A stretch of 64,000 nt of DNA from Anaerolineales bacterium (lineage in GTDB: Bacteria > Chloroflexota > Anaerolineae > Anaerolineales > UBA11579), in contig JAHCIJ010000002.1 of the NCBI GenBank assembly GCA_026129255.1, forward strand, positions 512,234 to 576,233, read 5' to 3'. Numbering within the stretch: the stretch's first letter is position 1; the number at the start of each line of letters is the position of its first letter. Shown piece after piece: positions 14,495 through 21,662 of this stretch. Position numbers and translations under genes: made by a program. Under the pieces are notes generated by a model, which was given only the letters and a program-made list of their open reading frames with translations, ran no database searches and was not told the DNA's origin.

Positions 14495-16191
14495 TCCGCC
14501 GCCTCTGGCTGCTCCTGCTGGCGGTGCTGCTCACCGCCTGCGAATTCTCGCTGGCGGGCGATGTGACCCCGCCGCCCAATGCCATCATCAGCGCGGCCGA
14601 CAGCACGGCGGTGCCGGTGGAGTACCCGCCCGCACCGGCCGACCCTGTGGCGGGCGCCGCGCTGTATGCGCAGAGCTGTGCGCCGTGCCACGGCGACAGC
14701 GGCCGCGGCGACGGCAGCCAGGCCAACATGCTGCCCGTGCAGCCTGCGCCGATCGGGGTGATGGCGCGCGCCGATGCTTCTGCTCCGGCAGATTGGTATT
14801 TGGCCATTACCCAGGGCAACCTGGATAACTTCATGCCGCCCTTTATTAATCAACTCAGTTTGCAGCAACGCTGGGATGTACTCGCCTATGTGTATTCGCT
14901 CAGCCAGGACCCGCTGGCGGCCGAAGGCGGCCAGCAGCTCTACAACCAGCACCAGGCCGCGCTGCATGCCGCGCTACCGCTGGACGATATTCGCCAGATG
15001 GCAGGCTACAGCCGCAATGACATCCTCGCTGCGATTGAGCAAGCTGTCCCCAGCCTGTCTTCGGCACAGCTGCTGGCGCTGACCTCCTACCTGCAGGCGC
15101 TGTCCCTCGGCAGCCCGCCGCAAGAGGCCACAGCCGCAGACGAGGAGACCACCCTAGCCGCCTTCCGTGGCCAAGTGCAAGACGGCACGGATGGCGAGCT
15201 GGCTAGCGGCCTGCAGGCGACCCTGTTTGGCTACGAGGGCCAGACGCTGGTATACACCGACACCGTGAGCGTGGCTGCCAATGGCCGCTTTGCCTTCGAT
15301 GCCGTGCCGCTGGGCGAGGGGCGCACCTTCTTCGCCTCGGTGGATTATCTGGGGCTGAGCTACTTCTCTGAATTCCTTGCCGATGGGCAAACCGAGTTCA
15401 CCCATCCTGTCACGGTGTACGAAACCACCCACGACACCAGCCAGCTGGCCGTGGAGCGGTTGACACTCATCCTTGAATTTGATGCGCCCGGCTATGTGCG
15501 CGTGGTGCAGCAATATTTGGTATCCAACATCGGTACGCACGCCGTCACGCCCAACATAGACGGCACGCCCGTGCTATTGTTTGATCTGCCGACCCAGGCG
15601 ACCGACCTGGCTTTCAACGAGGGTTTGTTTGGCGGGCGCTATCTGCCCACTGAAGCTGGTTTCGGTGACCTGCGCGCCGTGCTGCCCGGCCTGCAGAGCT
15701 ATCAACTACTCTTCGCTTACCAGATGCCCTACACGCGCAGTCTGGAGTTGCCGCTGAAGCTCAACCTGCCCACCCGTTCGGTGGTGGTGCTGGTGCAGGA
15801 AGGCGATGTCAGCCTGCAGGCGGATACCTTTACCCTGGCGGGTGAGCAAGACATCCAGGGCATGCAATACACGGCCTATCTTTCCACAGAGGCGGTCTCC
15901 GCCGGAGAGACGCTCGCATTGCAGTTCCGTGGCCGCAACCCGCTGGGCGGCGGCGGCCTGCAAGCCGTCTTGGCCAGCGATGGCGTTGTGGTGGGGTTGG
16001 CGGCGCTCACTGTGGCCGTGGGGCTAGCTTGGCTGTGGCTACGCCGTATGCAGACCGGGCCAGACCAGCTCATCGCCCAGATCGCGCGGCTGGATGAACG
16101 CTTTGCCCGCGGCGATCTTGCCGAGAATAAATACAGGCGCCAGCGTGCTGCCCTCAAAGCCCAGCTGCGCCGTAGTGTGAAAGAGCAATGA
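14491..16191 (+). CDS. Membrane-anchored mono-haem cytochrome c lipoprotein
   Basis: 566 residues from GTG 14491, overlapping the previous stop. Lipobox LTAC (Cys17), then a class I cytochrome c domain with haem site Cys63-Ala-Pro-Cys66-His67 and a likely Met ligand in DNFMPPF. A beta-rich middle region (about 220-480) resembles carboxypeptidase-regulatory-like domains. It is followed by a TM helix (about 500-520) and a short cytoplasmic helix (IARLDERFARGDLAENKYRR) like the one in the CcmI-like neighbour. Being inside the ccm operon, it is probably a direct client of the machinery. Its redox partner is unknown. Confidence 0.8.
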   Translation: MIRRLWLLLLAVLLTACEFSLAGDVTPPPNAIISAADSTAVPVEYPPAPADPVAGAALYAQSCAPCHGDSGRGDGSQANMLPVQPAPIGVMARADASAPADWYLAITQGNLDNFMPPFINQLSLQQRWDVLAYVYSLSQDPLAAEGGQQLYNQHQAALHAALPLDDIRQMAGYSRNDILAAIEQAVPSLSSAQLLALTSYLQALSLGSPPQEATAADEETTLAAFRGQVQDGTDGELASGLQATLFGYEGQTLVYTDTVSVAANGRFAFDAVPLGEGRTFFASVDYLGLSYFSEFLADGQTEFTHPVTVYETTHDTSQLAVERLTLILEFDAPGYVRVVQQYLVSNIGTHAVTPNIDGTPVLLFDLPTQATDLAFNEGLFGGRYLPTEAGFGDLRAVLPGLQSYQLLFAYQMPYTRSLELPLKLNLPTRSVVVLVQEGDVSLQADTFTLAGEQDIQGMQYTAYLSTEAVSAGETLALQFRGRNPLGGGGLQAVLASDGVVVGLAALTVAVGLAWLWLRRMQTGPDQLIAQIARLDERFARGDLAENKYRRQRAALKAQLRRSVKEQ

Positions 16192-16892
16192 TCCAGGTCA
16201 GCCAACTGAGCAAACGCTTCGGCTACCGCATGGCGCTACACGGCGTTAACTTGCGCGTAGGCCGTGGCGAAATGGTGGCGCTGCTCGGCCCCAATGGGGC
16301 GGGCAAGAGCACCCTGCTGCGCATCCTGGCCGGGCTGGCGCAGCCCACGGCGGGCCGTGTACAGGTGGCCGGTTGCCTGCTGCCCAAACAGGCAGCCGCG
16401 GCCCGCGCTCAGGTTGGTTACCTTGGGCACCAGCCCTTGCTGTATGACGAGCTGACCGCTGACCAAAACCTGGAATTCTTTGCTCGTCTGTACGCCGTGC
16501 CCTCAGCACAGGCACGTATTGACGAGCTGCTGGTGCTGGTGGGGCTGGACCACCGCCGCCGTGAGGCGGTGCGTGGCTACTCGCGCGGCATGTTGCAGCG
16601 CCTGGCGCTGGCGCGTGCCCTGTTGCACCGCCCGCGCGTACTGCTGCTTGACGAGCCGCACAGCGCGCTGGATCTGCAGACGGCCGACCTGCTGGATGGG
16701 GTTCTGCGCGCCGAAGCGCGTGCTGGCGTCAGCATCCTCATCGCCAGTCATGATCTGGGTAGGGTGGGTGGCCTGGCGCAGCGCGCCGAACTGCTGGCCG
16801 ATGGCCGCATCGTCGCCACGCTGCCCAAAGCTAAACTGGGCCGCAAGCTGCCCGCCCACTATGCGCGCGCCTTGGAGGCTGCCAATGGCTAG
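16188..16892 (+). CDS. ccmA: Haem exporter ATP-binding protein CcmA
   Basis: 234-residue ABC ATPase: Walker A GPNGAGKST, signature YSRGMLQRLALARAL, Walker B VLLLDEPHSALD. Its signature has SRGM instead of SGGQ, normal for CcmA. With CcmB/C/D it releases haem-loaded CcmE. The start overlaps the cytochrome stop (ATGA) and the 3' end overlaps ccmB by 8 nt. Confidence 0.92.
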   Translation: MIQVSQLSKRFGYRMALHGVNLRVGRGEMVALLGPNGAGKSTLLRILAGLAQPTAGRVQVAGCLLPKQAAAARAQVGYLGHQPLLYDELTADQNLEFFARLYAVPSAQARIDELLVLVGLDHRRREAVRGYSRGMLQRLALARALLHRPRVLLLDEPHSALDLQTADLLDGVLRAEARAGVSILIASHDLGRVGGLAQRAELLADGRIVATLPKAKLGRKLPAHYARALEAANG

Positions 16893-17559
16893 CTTCGTCT
16901 CCGCCATCTGGGCCATCCTGCGTAAGGATATTGCTGCTGAATGGCGCAGCCGCCAGTTGGTAACCGCCATGCTGGTCTTCGTGGTGCTGGTCATCTTCAT
17001 TTTTGCCTTCACGCTGGATATTGACACGCTCACCCGTCGCCAGATCGCCGCCGGCGTGCTGTGGACCACTTTCGCCTTCGCCGGCACGTTGGGGCTCAAC
17101 CGCACGCTGGCTAGCGAGGGCGAGCGTGGCTCGCTGGACGGCCTGCTGCTGGCCCCCGTAGAGCGCAGCGCCATCTATTTTGGTAAAACCTTGGCGAACT
17201 TATTTTTCATGCTGGTTGTGGAAATTTTCACCCTACCGCTTTATGCTGTCTTCTATGATATGAGCCTGGCACAGCCCGGCCTATGGCTGGTGCTGCTGCT
17301 TGGTTCATGGTGCTTCTGCAGCGTGGGCACGTTATTGGCCGCCATGGCGGCGCAAGCCCGCAGCCGCGAGCTGCTGCTGCCGGTGCTGCTGTTGCCGATG
17401 GCGCTGCCCGTGTTGGTGGCGGCGGTGCGGGCCAGCAGCGCTTTTGTGAACGGCCTGGGCCTGGAGTATGCCCAGGCCAGTCTGAACATCCTGGTGGTGT
17501 ACGGTCTCATCATGCCCGCCTTGGGTTTTATGTTTTTCGATTTCATCGTAGAGGAGTAA
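16885..17559 (+). CDS. ccmB: Haem exporter permease CcmB
   Basis: 224 residues with six hydrophobic segments. Family features include ILRKDIAAEWRSRQ at the N-terminus, FAGTLGLNRTLASEGERGSLDGLLLAPV and the PVLLLPMALPVLVAA helix. ATG 16885 overlaps the end of ccmA. It forms the membrane part of the CcmAB transporter. Confidence 0.93.
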   Translation: MASFVSAIWAILRKDIAAEWRSRQLVTAMLVFVVLVIFIFAFTLDIDTLTRRQIAAGVLWTTFAFAGTLGLNRTLASEGERGSLDGLLLAPVERSAIYFGKTLANLFFMLVVEIFTLPLYAVFYDMSLAQPGLWLVLLLGSWCFCSVGTLLAAMAAQARSRELLLPVLLLPMALPVLVAAVRASSAFVNGLGLEYAQASLNILVVYGLIMPALGFMFFDFIVEE

Positions 17560-17566
17560 GTTTCAT

Positions 17567-18283
17567 ATGGCATCAACTTCGTTAGACCGCAAGCCTCGCT
17601 TGCTGCAGGTGCTGGATGTTTTGTCCGCACTGCTTATGCTGGGCGCCATTTACATGGTGTTCTTTTATGCCCCCATGGAGCGCGTGATGGGCCAGGTGCA
17701 GCGACTGTTTTACTTTCATGTTGCCAGCGCCTGGGTCAGCATGGCTGTGCTTATTGTGGCGGCCATTCTTGGCATCGTGTACCTCATTCGCCCACAGCAC
17801 AAGTGGGATATCTGGGCCGTAGCCTGCATTGAGCTTGGGCTGGTGTACGCCTTCATCTGCGTCACCACTGGCTCCATCTGGGCGCGCCCGGCATGGAATA
17901 CCTGGTGGACCTGGGATCCGCGTGTGGTGACCTTCACCATTCTTATCCTGGTCTACCTGGCCTACATGCTGTTGCGCCAGGGAATTGAAGACCCGCAGCG
18001 CCGTGCCCGCTTTGGCGCCATCTATGCCATCCTCGCCGCGGTGACTGTGCCGCTCACGTTCTTCTCGATCCGCATCTGGCGCACCCTGCATCCGGTGGTG
18101 ATCGGCAGCGGCGACCCCAGCGCACAGGGCACCTTTGACATGACGCGCCCCATGCTGCACACTCTGCTGTTCAGCCTGTTGGCTTTCAGCATCTTCGGCT
18201 TCACTTTGCTGTGGCACCGTGTGCGCCTGGGCTGGCTGGCCGATAAGGTTGAGCAGCTGCGCATGAAGGCCCTGGGACGCTAG
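17567..18283 (+). CDS. ccmC: Haem handling protein CcmC
   Basis: 238 residues, six TM helices. It has the WWD-type haem-binding loop (RPAWNTWWTWDPRVVTFTIL) and the paired external His residues of the family (YFHVASAWVS and LHPVVI). CcmC places haem on CcmE. It starts 7 nt after ccmB. Confidence 0.95.
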   Translation: MASTSLDRKPRLLQVLDVLSALLMLGAIYMVFFYAPMERVMGQVQRLFYFHVASAWVSMAVLIVAAILGIVYLIRPQHKWDIWAVACIELGLVYAFICVTTGSIWARPAWNTWWTWDPRVVTFTILILVYLAYMLLRQGIEDPQRRARFGAIYAILAAVTVPLTFFSIRIWRTLHPVVIGSGDPSAQGTFDMTRPMLHTLLFSLLAFSIFGFTLLWHRVRLGWLADKVEQLRMKALGR

Positions 18284-18303
18284 CCGGAAAGAGGAATTTA
18301 GAT

Positions 18304-18639
18304 ATGCCCATCGAAACCACAAACTACATGATCCTCGGTTTTGCCGTAGCCTTTGGCGCCATTGGCCTGCACTTGTTCAGCTTCCCGCTGCGCGCGCGCA
18401 ACTTCAAGGCGGATCTACAGGCGCTAGAGACTGCGCCAAAAGCCAGCTCGAGCAAAGTTAGTAACACCGCTAGCAAAAGGACCGCTAGCAAGAAGACCGC
18501 TAGCAAAAAGACCGCTAGCAAGAAGACCGCCAAGAAAGCTGCCAAGAAGACGGCGGTCAAGAAAGCCGTAAAGAAGGCCACTAAGAAAGCAGCCAAGAAA
18601 GCTGTCAAGAAGGCGGCTAAGAAGGCTGCCCGCCGTTAG
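18304..18639 (+). CDS. CcmD-like membrane protein with histone H1-like Lys/Ala tail
   Basis: 111 residues. The first 43 form a short CcmD-like unit: one TM helix (about 8-28) and a basic cytoplasmic end (PLRARNF), as expected right after ccmC. The rest is a low-complexity tail of TASKK and KKA(A/V/T) repeats ending KKAARR, like bacterial histone H1/AlgP tails. GAGGAA stands before the ATG. The stop codon lies in the first unit of a 14-bp repeat array. The tail would be cytoplasmic and could contact nucleic acid or acidic lipid. Confidence 0.7.
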   Translation: MPIETTNYMILGFAVAFGAIGLHLFSFPLRARNFKADLQALETAPKASSSKVSNTASKRTASKKTASKKTASKKTAKKAAKKTAVKKAVKKATKKAAKKAVKKAAKKAARR

Positions 18640-18701
18640 GCGTACGCCGTTAGGCGTACGCTGCTAGGCGAACGCCACTAGGCGTACATCGCTAGGCAGC
18701 T
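18632..18701 (+). repeat. Five tandem 14-bp repeats at the 3' end of the ccm operon
   Basis: Units GCCGTTAGGCGTAC (twice identical), GCTGCTAGGCGAAC, GCCACTAGGCGTAC and ATCGCTAGGCAGCT. Each carries CTAGGC or TTAGGC. The first unit contributes the TAG stop of the CcmD-like gene. TAG recurs in each unit but in rotating frames. Confidence 0.9.
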
Positions 18702-18717
18702 AGCCGTAAAGTGCCAA

Positions 18718-18758
18718 CGGGCGGGACACTCATTACCCGAGTGTCCCGCCCGTTTTTG
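18718..18758 (+). terminator. Intrinsic terminator of the ccm operon
   Basis: 14-bp stem CGGGCGGGACACTC/GAGTGTCCCGCCCG (18718-18731 with 18739-18752), 7-nt loop, followed by TTTTTGTTTT. It separates the ccm operon from the AI-2E-type transporter gene. Confidence 0.93.
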
Positions 18759-18780
18759 TTTTCTAAGCTAGAATGCAAAA

Positions 18781-20085
18781 ATGCCCACAACGAAGAAGAA
18801 AACGCCCGCCACCAAAGCAGCCCCGGCCAGTCGCTGGTCTTCCACCACCAAACTGGTGGTGGGCCTCAGCCTGGTGGCCATGCTGGCTTCGATCCTGGTG
18901 CGCTTCAACTATTTGATCGGCCCCTTGCTGCTGGCCTTTATGATCTCGTATCTTTTGCACCCGCTGGTGGCGCGCCTCTCGGAAGCCACTGGGCTGAAGT
19001 GGCGCGCCGCGGTGAGCCTGATCTTTGTGCTGTTCCTGGCGGCGGTGGTATGGCTCTCGATCCTGGGCGGCTCAGCTGCAGTAGACCAGGTGGGAGCGTT
19101 GATCGCCGCCGGGCAGAACTTGGTTACCGGGTTGCCGGAGTTCGCCAGCCAGTTGGCCACTCAAGCGATCCAGATCGGGCCTTTTAACATTGAGTTTGCC
19201 GATGTTGAGCGCTTGCTGGAAGAGGAGTTCAATCTTGATTTTGTGACCCTCGGCCAGCAGTTGCTCTCTGCCCTGCAACCGCTGTTGGGGCAGGCAGGCA
19301 GCCTGCTGGGCCGCCTGGCCACCGGGGCGCTCAGTACGTTGGGCTGGGCGGCCTTCATCTTCATCATCTCGTACTTCCTGCTGGTGGATTCGGAGAGCTT
19401 CCCCTCGTTCTTTGCGCAGATCGCCAGCACTGGGCATGACGCTGATGTGCGCCGCATTGGGCGCGAGCTCTCGCGTATTTGGGATACCTTCCTGCGCGGC
19501 CAGTTGTTAATCATCAGCTTGATCGTGATCACCTACTTCATGCTCATGACCCTTTTGGGCGTGCACAATGCCGTTGGCCTGGCCTTCCTGACCGGCTTGG
19601 CCAAGTTCGTTCCCTATATTGGCCCGGTGGTGGCAGGCGGCACGGCCGCCTTGGTGGCCTACTTCCAGGGCGGCAACTACCTTGGTATTGAGCCATTCAC
19701 CTACTCCGCGGTGGTAGTGATCGGCACCTTGGTGCTGGACCAGATCTTTGACAATCTGATCAGCCCGCGCATCTTCGGCAAGTCGCTCGGCGTACATCCG
19801 GCGGCCGTGCTGGTGGCGGCGCTGGTGGCCGCCAGCCTGTTGGGCTTTGTAGGCCTGTTGATGGCGGCCCCTGTGCTGGCCAGCTTGCAGCTGCTGTTGC
19901 GCTTTGCCATCCGCAAGATGCTGGACCTCAACCCCTGGCCAGAGCGCGAAGCGCGCCTGGAGCCGGTAGGAATGGGGTTGGCACAGCGCTTGCAAGCACA
20001 ATGGCAGGTGTTGCGCGCCCGCGCCGTGCAGTGGTACAAGGCATGGCGCAAGCGCGGCAGTGCGGCCCGGCGCAAACAGAAGTAG
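18781..20085 (+). CDS. AI-2E family (PerM/UPF0118) transporter
   Basis: 434 residues with about eight TM helices in the order typical of this family, a long central extracytoplasmic region (about 95-180) and conserved GLAKFVPYIGPVVAGG and DNLISPRIFGKSLGVHP. Members export small molecules or act as Na+/H+ antiporters; the AI-2 link does not hold for all. The N-terminus is basic (PTTKKKTPATK). TAGAAT lies 6 nt before the ATG with no Shine-Dalgarno, so a leaderless mRNA is likely. Confidence 0.85.
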   Translation: MPTTKKKTPATKAAPASRWSSTTKLVVGLSLVAMLASILVRFNYLIGPLLLAFMISYLLHPLVARLSEATGLKWRAAVSLIFVLFLAAVVWLSILGGSAAVDQVGALIAAGQNLVTGLPEFASQLATQAIQIGPFNIEFADVERLLEEEFNLDFVTLGQQLLSALQPLLGQAGSLLGRLATGALSTLGWAAFIFIISYFLLVDSESFPSFFAQIASTGHDADVRRIGRELSRIWDTFLRGQLLIISLIVITYFMLMTLLGVHNAVGLAFLTGLAKFVPYIGPVVAGGTAALVAYFQGGNYLGIEPFTYSAVVVIGTLVLDQIFDNLISPRIFGKSLGVHPAAVLVAALVAASLLGFVGLLMAAPVLASLQLLLRFAIRKMLDLNPWPEREARLEPVGMGLAQRLQAQWQVLRARAVQWYKAWRKRGSAARRKQK

Positions 20086-20155
20086 CCTAAAAACTCAGCG
20101 GCAGAATTCCCTCTGGTTTGGCTTATACTGATGTGCCCCTTTGGGCGTATTTTTG

Positions 20156-21556
20156 ATGTCTATGGTCAAGACCGCCATCATTCTTTCCCCCAGCCCCGGC
20201 TTTGGCGAAATGGTTCGCCAATTGCTGGCGGATGCACAGGGTGTGCAGCCGCAGGTCTTGGCGTCCCCTGAAGCCGCGCTTAAGGCGGCAGGCTCCAATG
20301 GGCTGGATCTGCTGGTGCTGGATACAGACTTTGCCGATATGGACATCGCTCGCTACCTGGAGCGTGTGCGCCAGGCCGCGCCGCAAGCCAAGCTCATCCT
20401 GATCCTATCAGAAGACACGCCTGCCGATGGCTGGGAACAGGTTGGCGCCAATGCCGTGCTGCCACAGCCCTTCTATTTGCCTGACCTGGCTGCTGCCATT
20501 GAGAGCCTGTACGGCCCGCTGCATGCTCAAACCGCGCCGGTGGCACGCTTTGGCAATGCTGCCGTGGACCTGAAGCCCGGCCTGGCGCCAGTACACACCG
20601 CTCCGGCCTGGTTGGCGGACACCAGCCAGGCTGCCCAGCATTTGGCCAAGCTCTCGCTGGAATCGGCCTCCCAGGCGGCGCTCATCACGCGCAGGGCGCA
20701 ACTGTGGGCCTATGCCGGCGAGCTGCCGCAGGCCGCGGCGCAGGAGCTGGCCGCCGCCGTGGGCAACGGCGGCGAGGCCCAAGCCGACCTGGCGCGCTTT
20801 GTGCGCCTGGCCGTTACCGGCGCCGACTACATGCTGTATGCCACGTCGCTGGGCAGTGACTATAAGCTGGCCCTGGTGTTTGACACGCAGGTGCCGTTCA
20901 GCAAAATGCGTATGCAGGTAGACAAGATGGCTACCGCAATGATCGCGGCTACCGCAATGACCGCGGCTACCGCAATGACCGCGGCTACTGCCATGAGCTC
21001 CGTCAGCGCTGCCAACATGGCTGCGCATGACGGAGCAGAAAGTGCAGCACAAAGTGCAGCACACGGTGCAGCACAACTGCCCGCCGAAGACTTGCCTGCG
21101 CAGCCCGCGCCAAGTGCGCAGCCGCGGGTACGCTGGCTGCCAGCCAGCCAGGCAGCCGCCGCGGGCGGCACGAATTTGCTCAGCTATGCCTATGTGCTGG
21201 CGCCGCGCCTGCCCGAACACCGTCTGGAAGGCGACCTGGCCGAGAAGTTGGCCGCCTGGCTGCCGCAGCTGTGCGTCGCCTTCGCCTGGCGGCTGGAGCA
21301 TCTCAGCATTCAGCCTGGCTTCGTGCAGTGGATGGTGAGCCTGCCCGCCGAGACCGCGCCGGAGCGCGTAGTGCACACGCTGGAAACGCATCTTTCTGAA
21401 CGAGTCTTTGAGGAGTTCCCGCGTCTCCAGCGAGACAACCCCTCCGGCCAGTTCTTTGCTCCGGGCTTTCTGGTGTTGAATGGCGGCCTGCCCACCGATG
21501 CGCAGGTAACGGATTTCATCAAACACACGCGTAATCGCCAGGGTATTCCAACATAG
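20156..21556 (+). CDS. Receiver-like domain fused to an inactivated IS200/REP-type transposase domain
   Basis: 466 residues from ATG 20156 (TTG 20141 is possible). Residues 1-120 look like a diverged response-regulator receiver (LLVLDTDFADMD; expected Lys loop VLPQPFY). About 120-260 is an Ala/Leu-rich helical region, then an AATAMT repeat linker. From about 335 the sequence follows the Y1_Tnp fold: LLSYAYVLAP, EKLAAWLPQLCVAFAWRLEHL, VQWMVSLPAETAPERVVHTL, VFEEFPRL, FFAPGFLVLNGG. The HUH motif is replaced (PGFVQWM for PDHVHLL) and the helix expected to carry the catalytic Tyr reads TDFIKHTRNRQG. A domesticated, non-catalytic DNA-binding module is inferred. Confidence 0.6.
   Translation: MSMVKTAIILSPSPGFGEMVRQLLADAQGVQPQVLASPEAALKAAGSNGLDLLVLDTDFADMDIARYLERVRQAAPQAKLILILSEDTPADGWEQVGANAVLPQPFYLPDLAAAIESLYGPLHAQTAPVARFGNAAVDLKPGLAPVHTAPAWLADTSQAAQHLAKLSLESASQAALITRRAQLWAYAGELPQAAAQELAAAVGNGGEAQADLARFVRLAVTGADYMLYATSLGSDYKLALVFDTQVPFSKMRMQVDKMATAMIAATAMTAATAMTAATAMSSVSAANMAAHDGAESAAQSAAHGAAQLPAEDLPAQPAPSAQPRVRWLPASQAAAAGGTNLLSYAYVLAPRLPEHRLEGDLAEKLAAWLPQLCVAFAWRLEHLSIQPGFVQWMVSLPAETAPERVVHTLETHLSERVFEEFPRLQRDNPSGQFFAPGFLVLNGGLPTDAQVTDFIKHTRNRQGIPT
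20930..20996 (+). repeat. In-frame 18-bp repeats in the receiver-transposase linker
   Basis: Unit GCTACCGCAATGACCGCG occurs three times with one substitution, plus a partial fourth copy, and encodes AT-A-M-T/I-A-A. The core CGCAATGAC equals the terminal motif of the dispersed family B repeat. Shorter AGTGCAGCACA repeats follow at about 21040-21075. Confidence 0.85.
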
Positions 21557-21662
21557 TGAACAGTGAGCAGGGATTGGTGAGCAGTCGTTTTCGGGTTTAC
21601 TGATTACTCTTCACTCCTCACTCCTCACTAATCACTCGCCTCTCCCCTAGTACAATCTTTGC

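Noticed and set aside
18304..18639. A DNA-binding histone H1-like or HU-type protein
   Set aside because: The Lys/Ala tail suggests this, but the first 43 residues form a TM unit like CcmD, and the gene follows ccmC in the operon.
20156..21556. Active IS200/IS605 transposase
   Set aside because: The catalytic HUH histidines and the Tyr are replaced, the domain is fused behind a receiver-like part, and no insertion-element ends were found around the gene.
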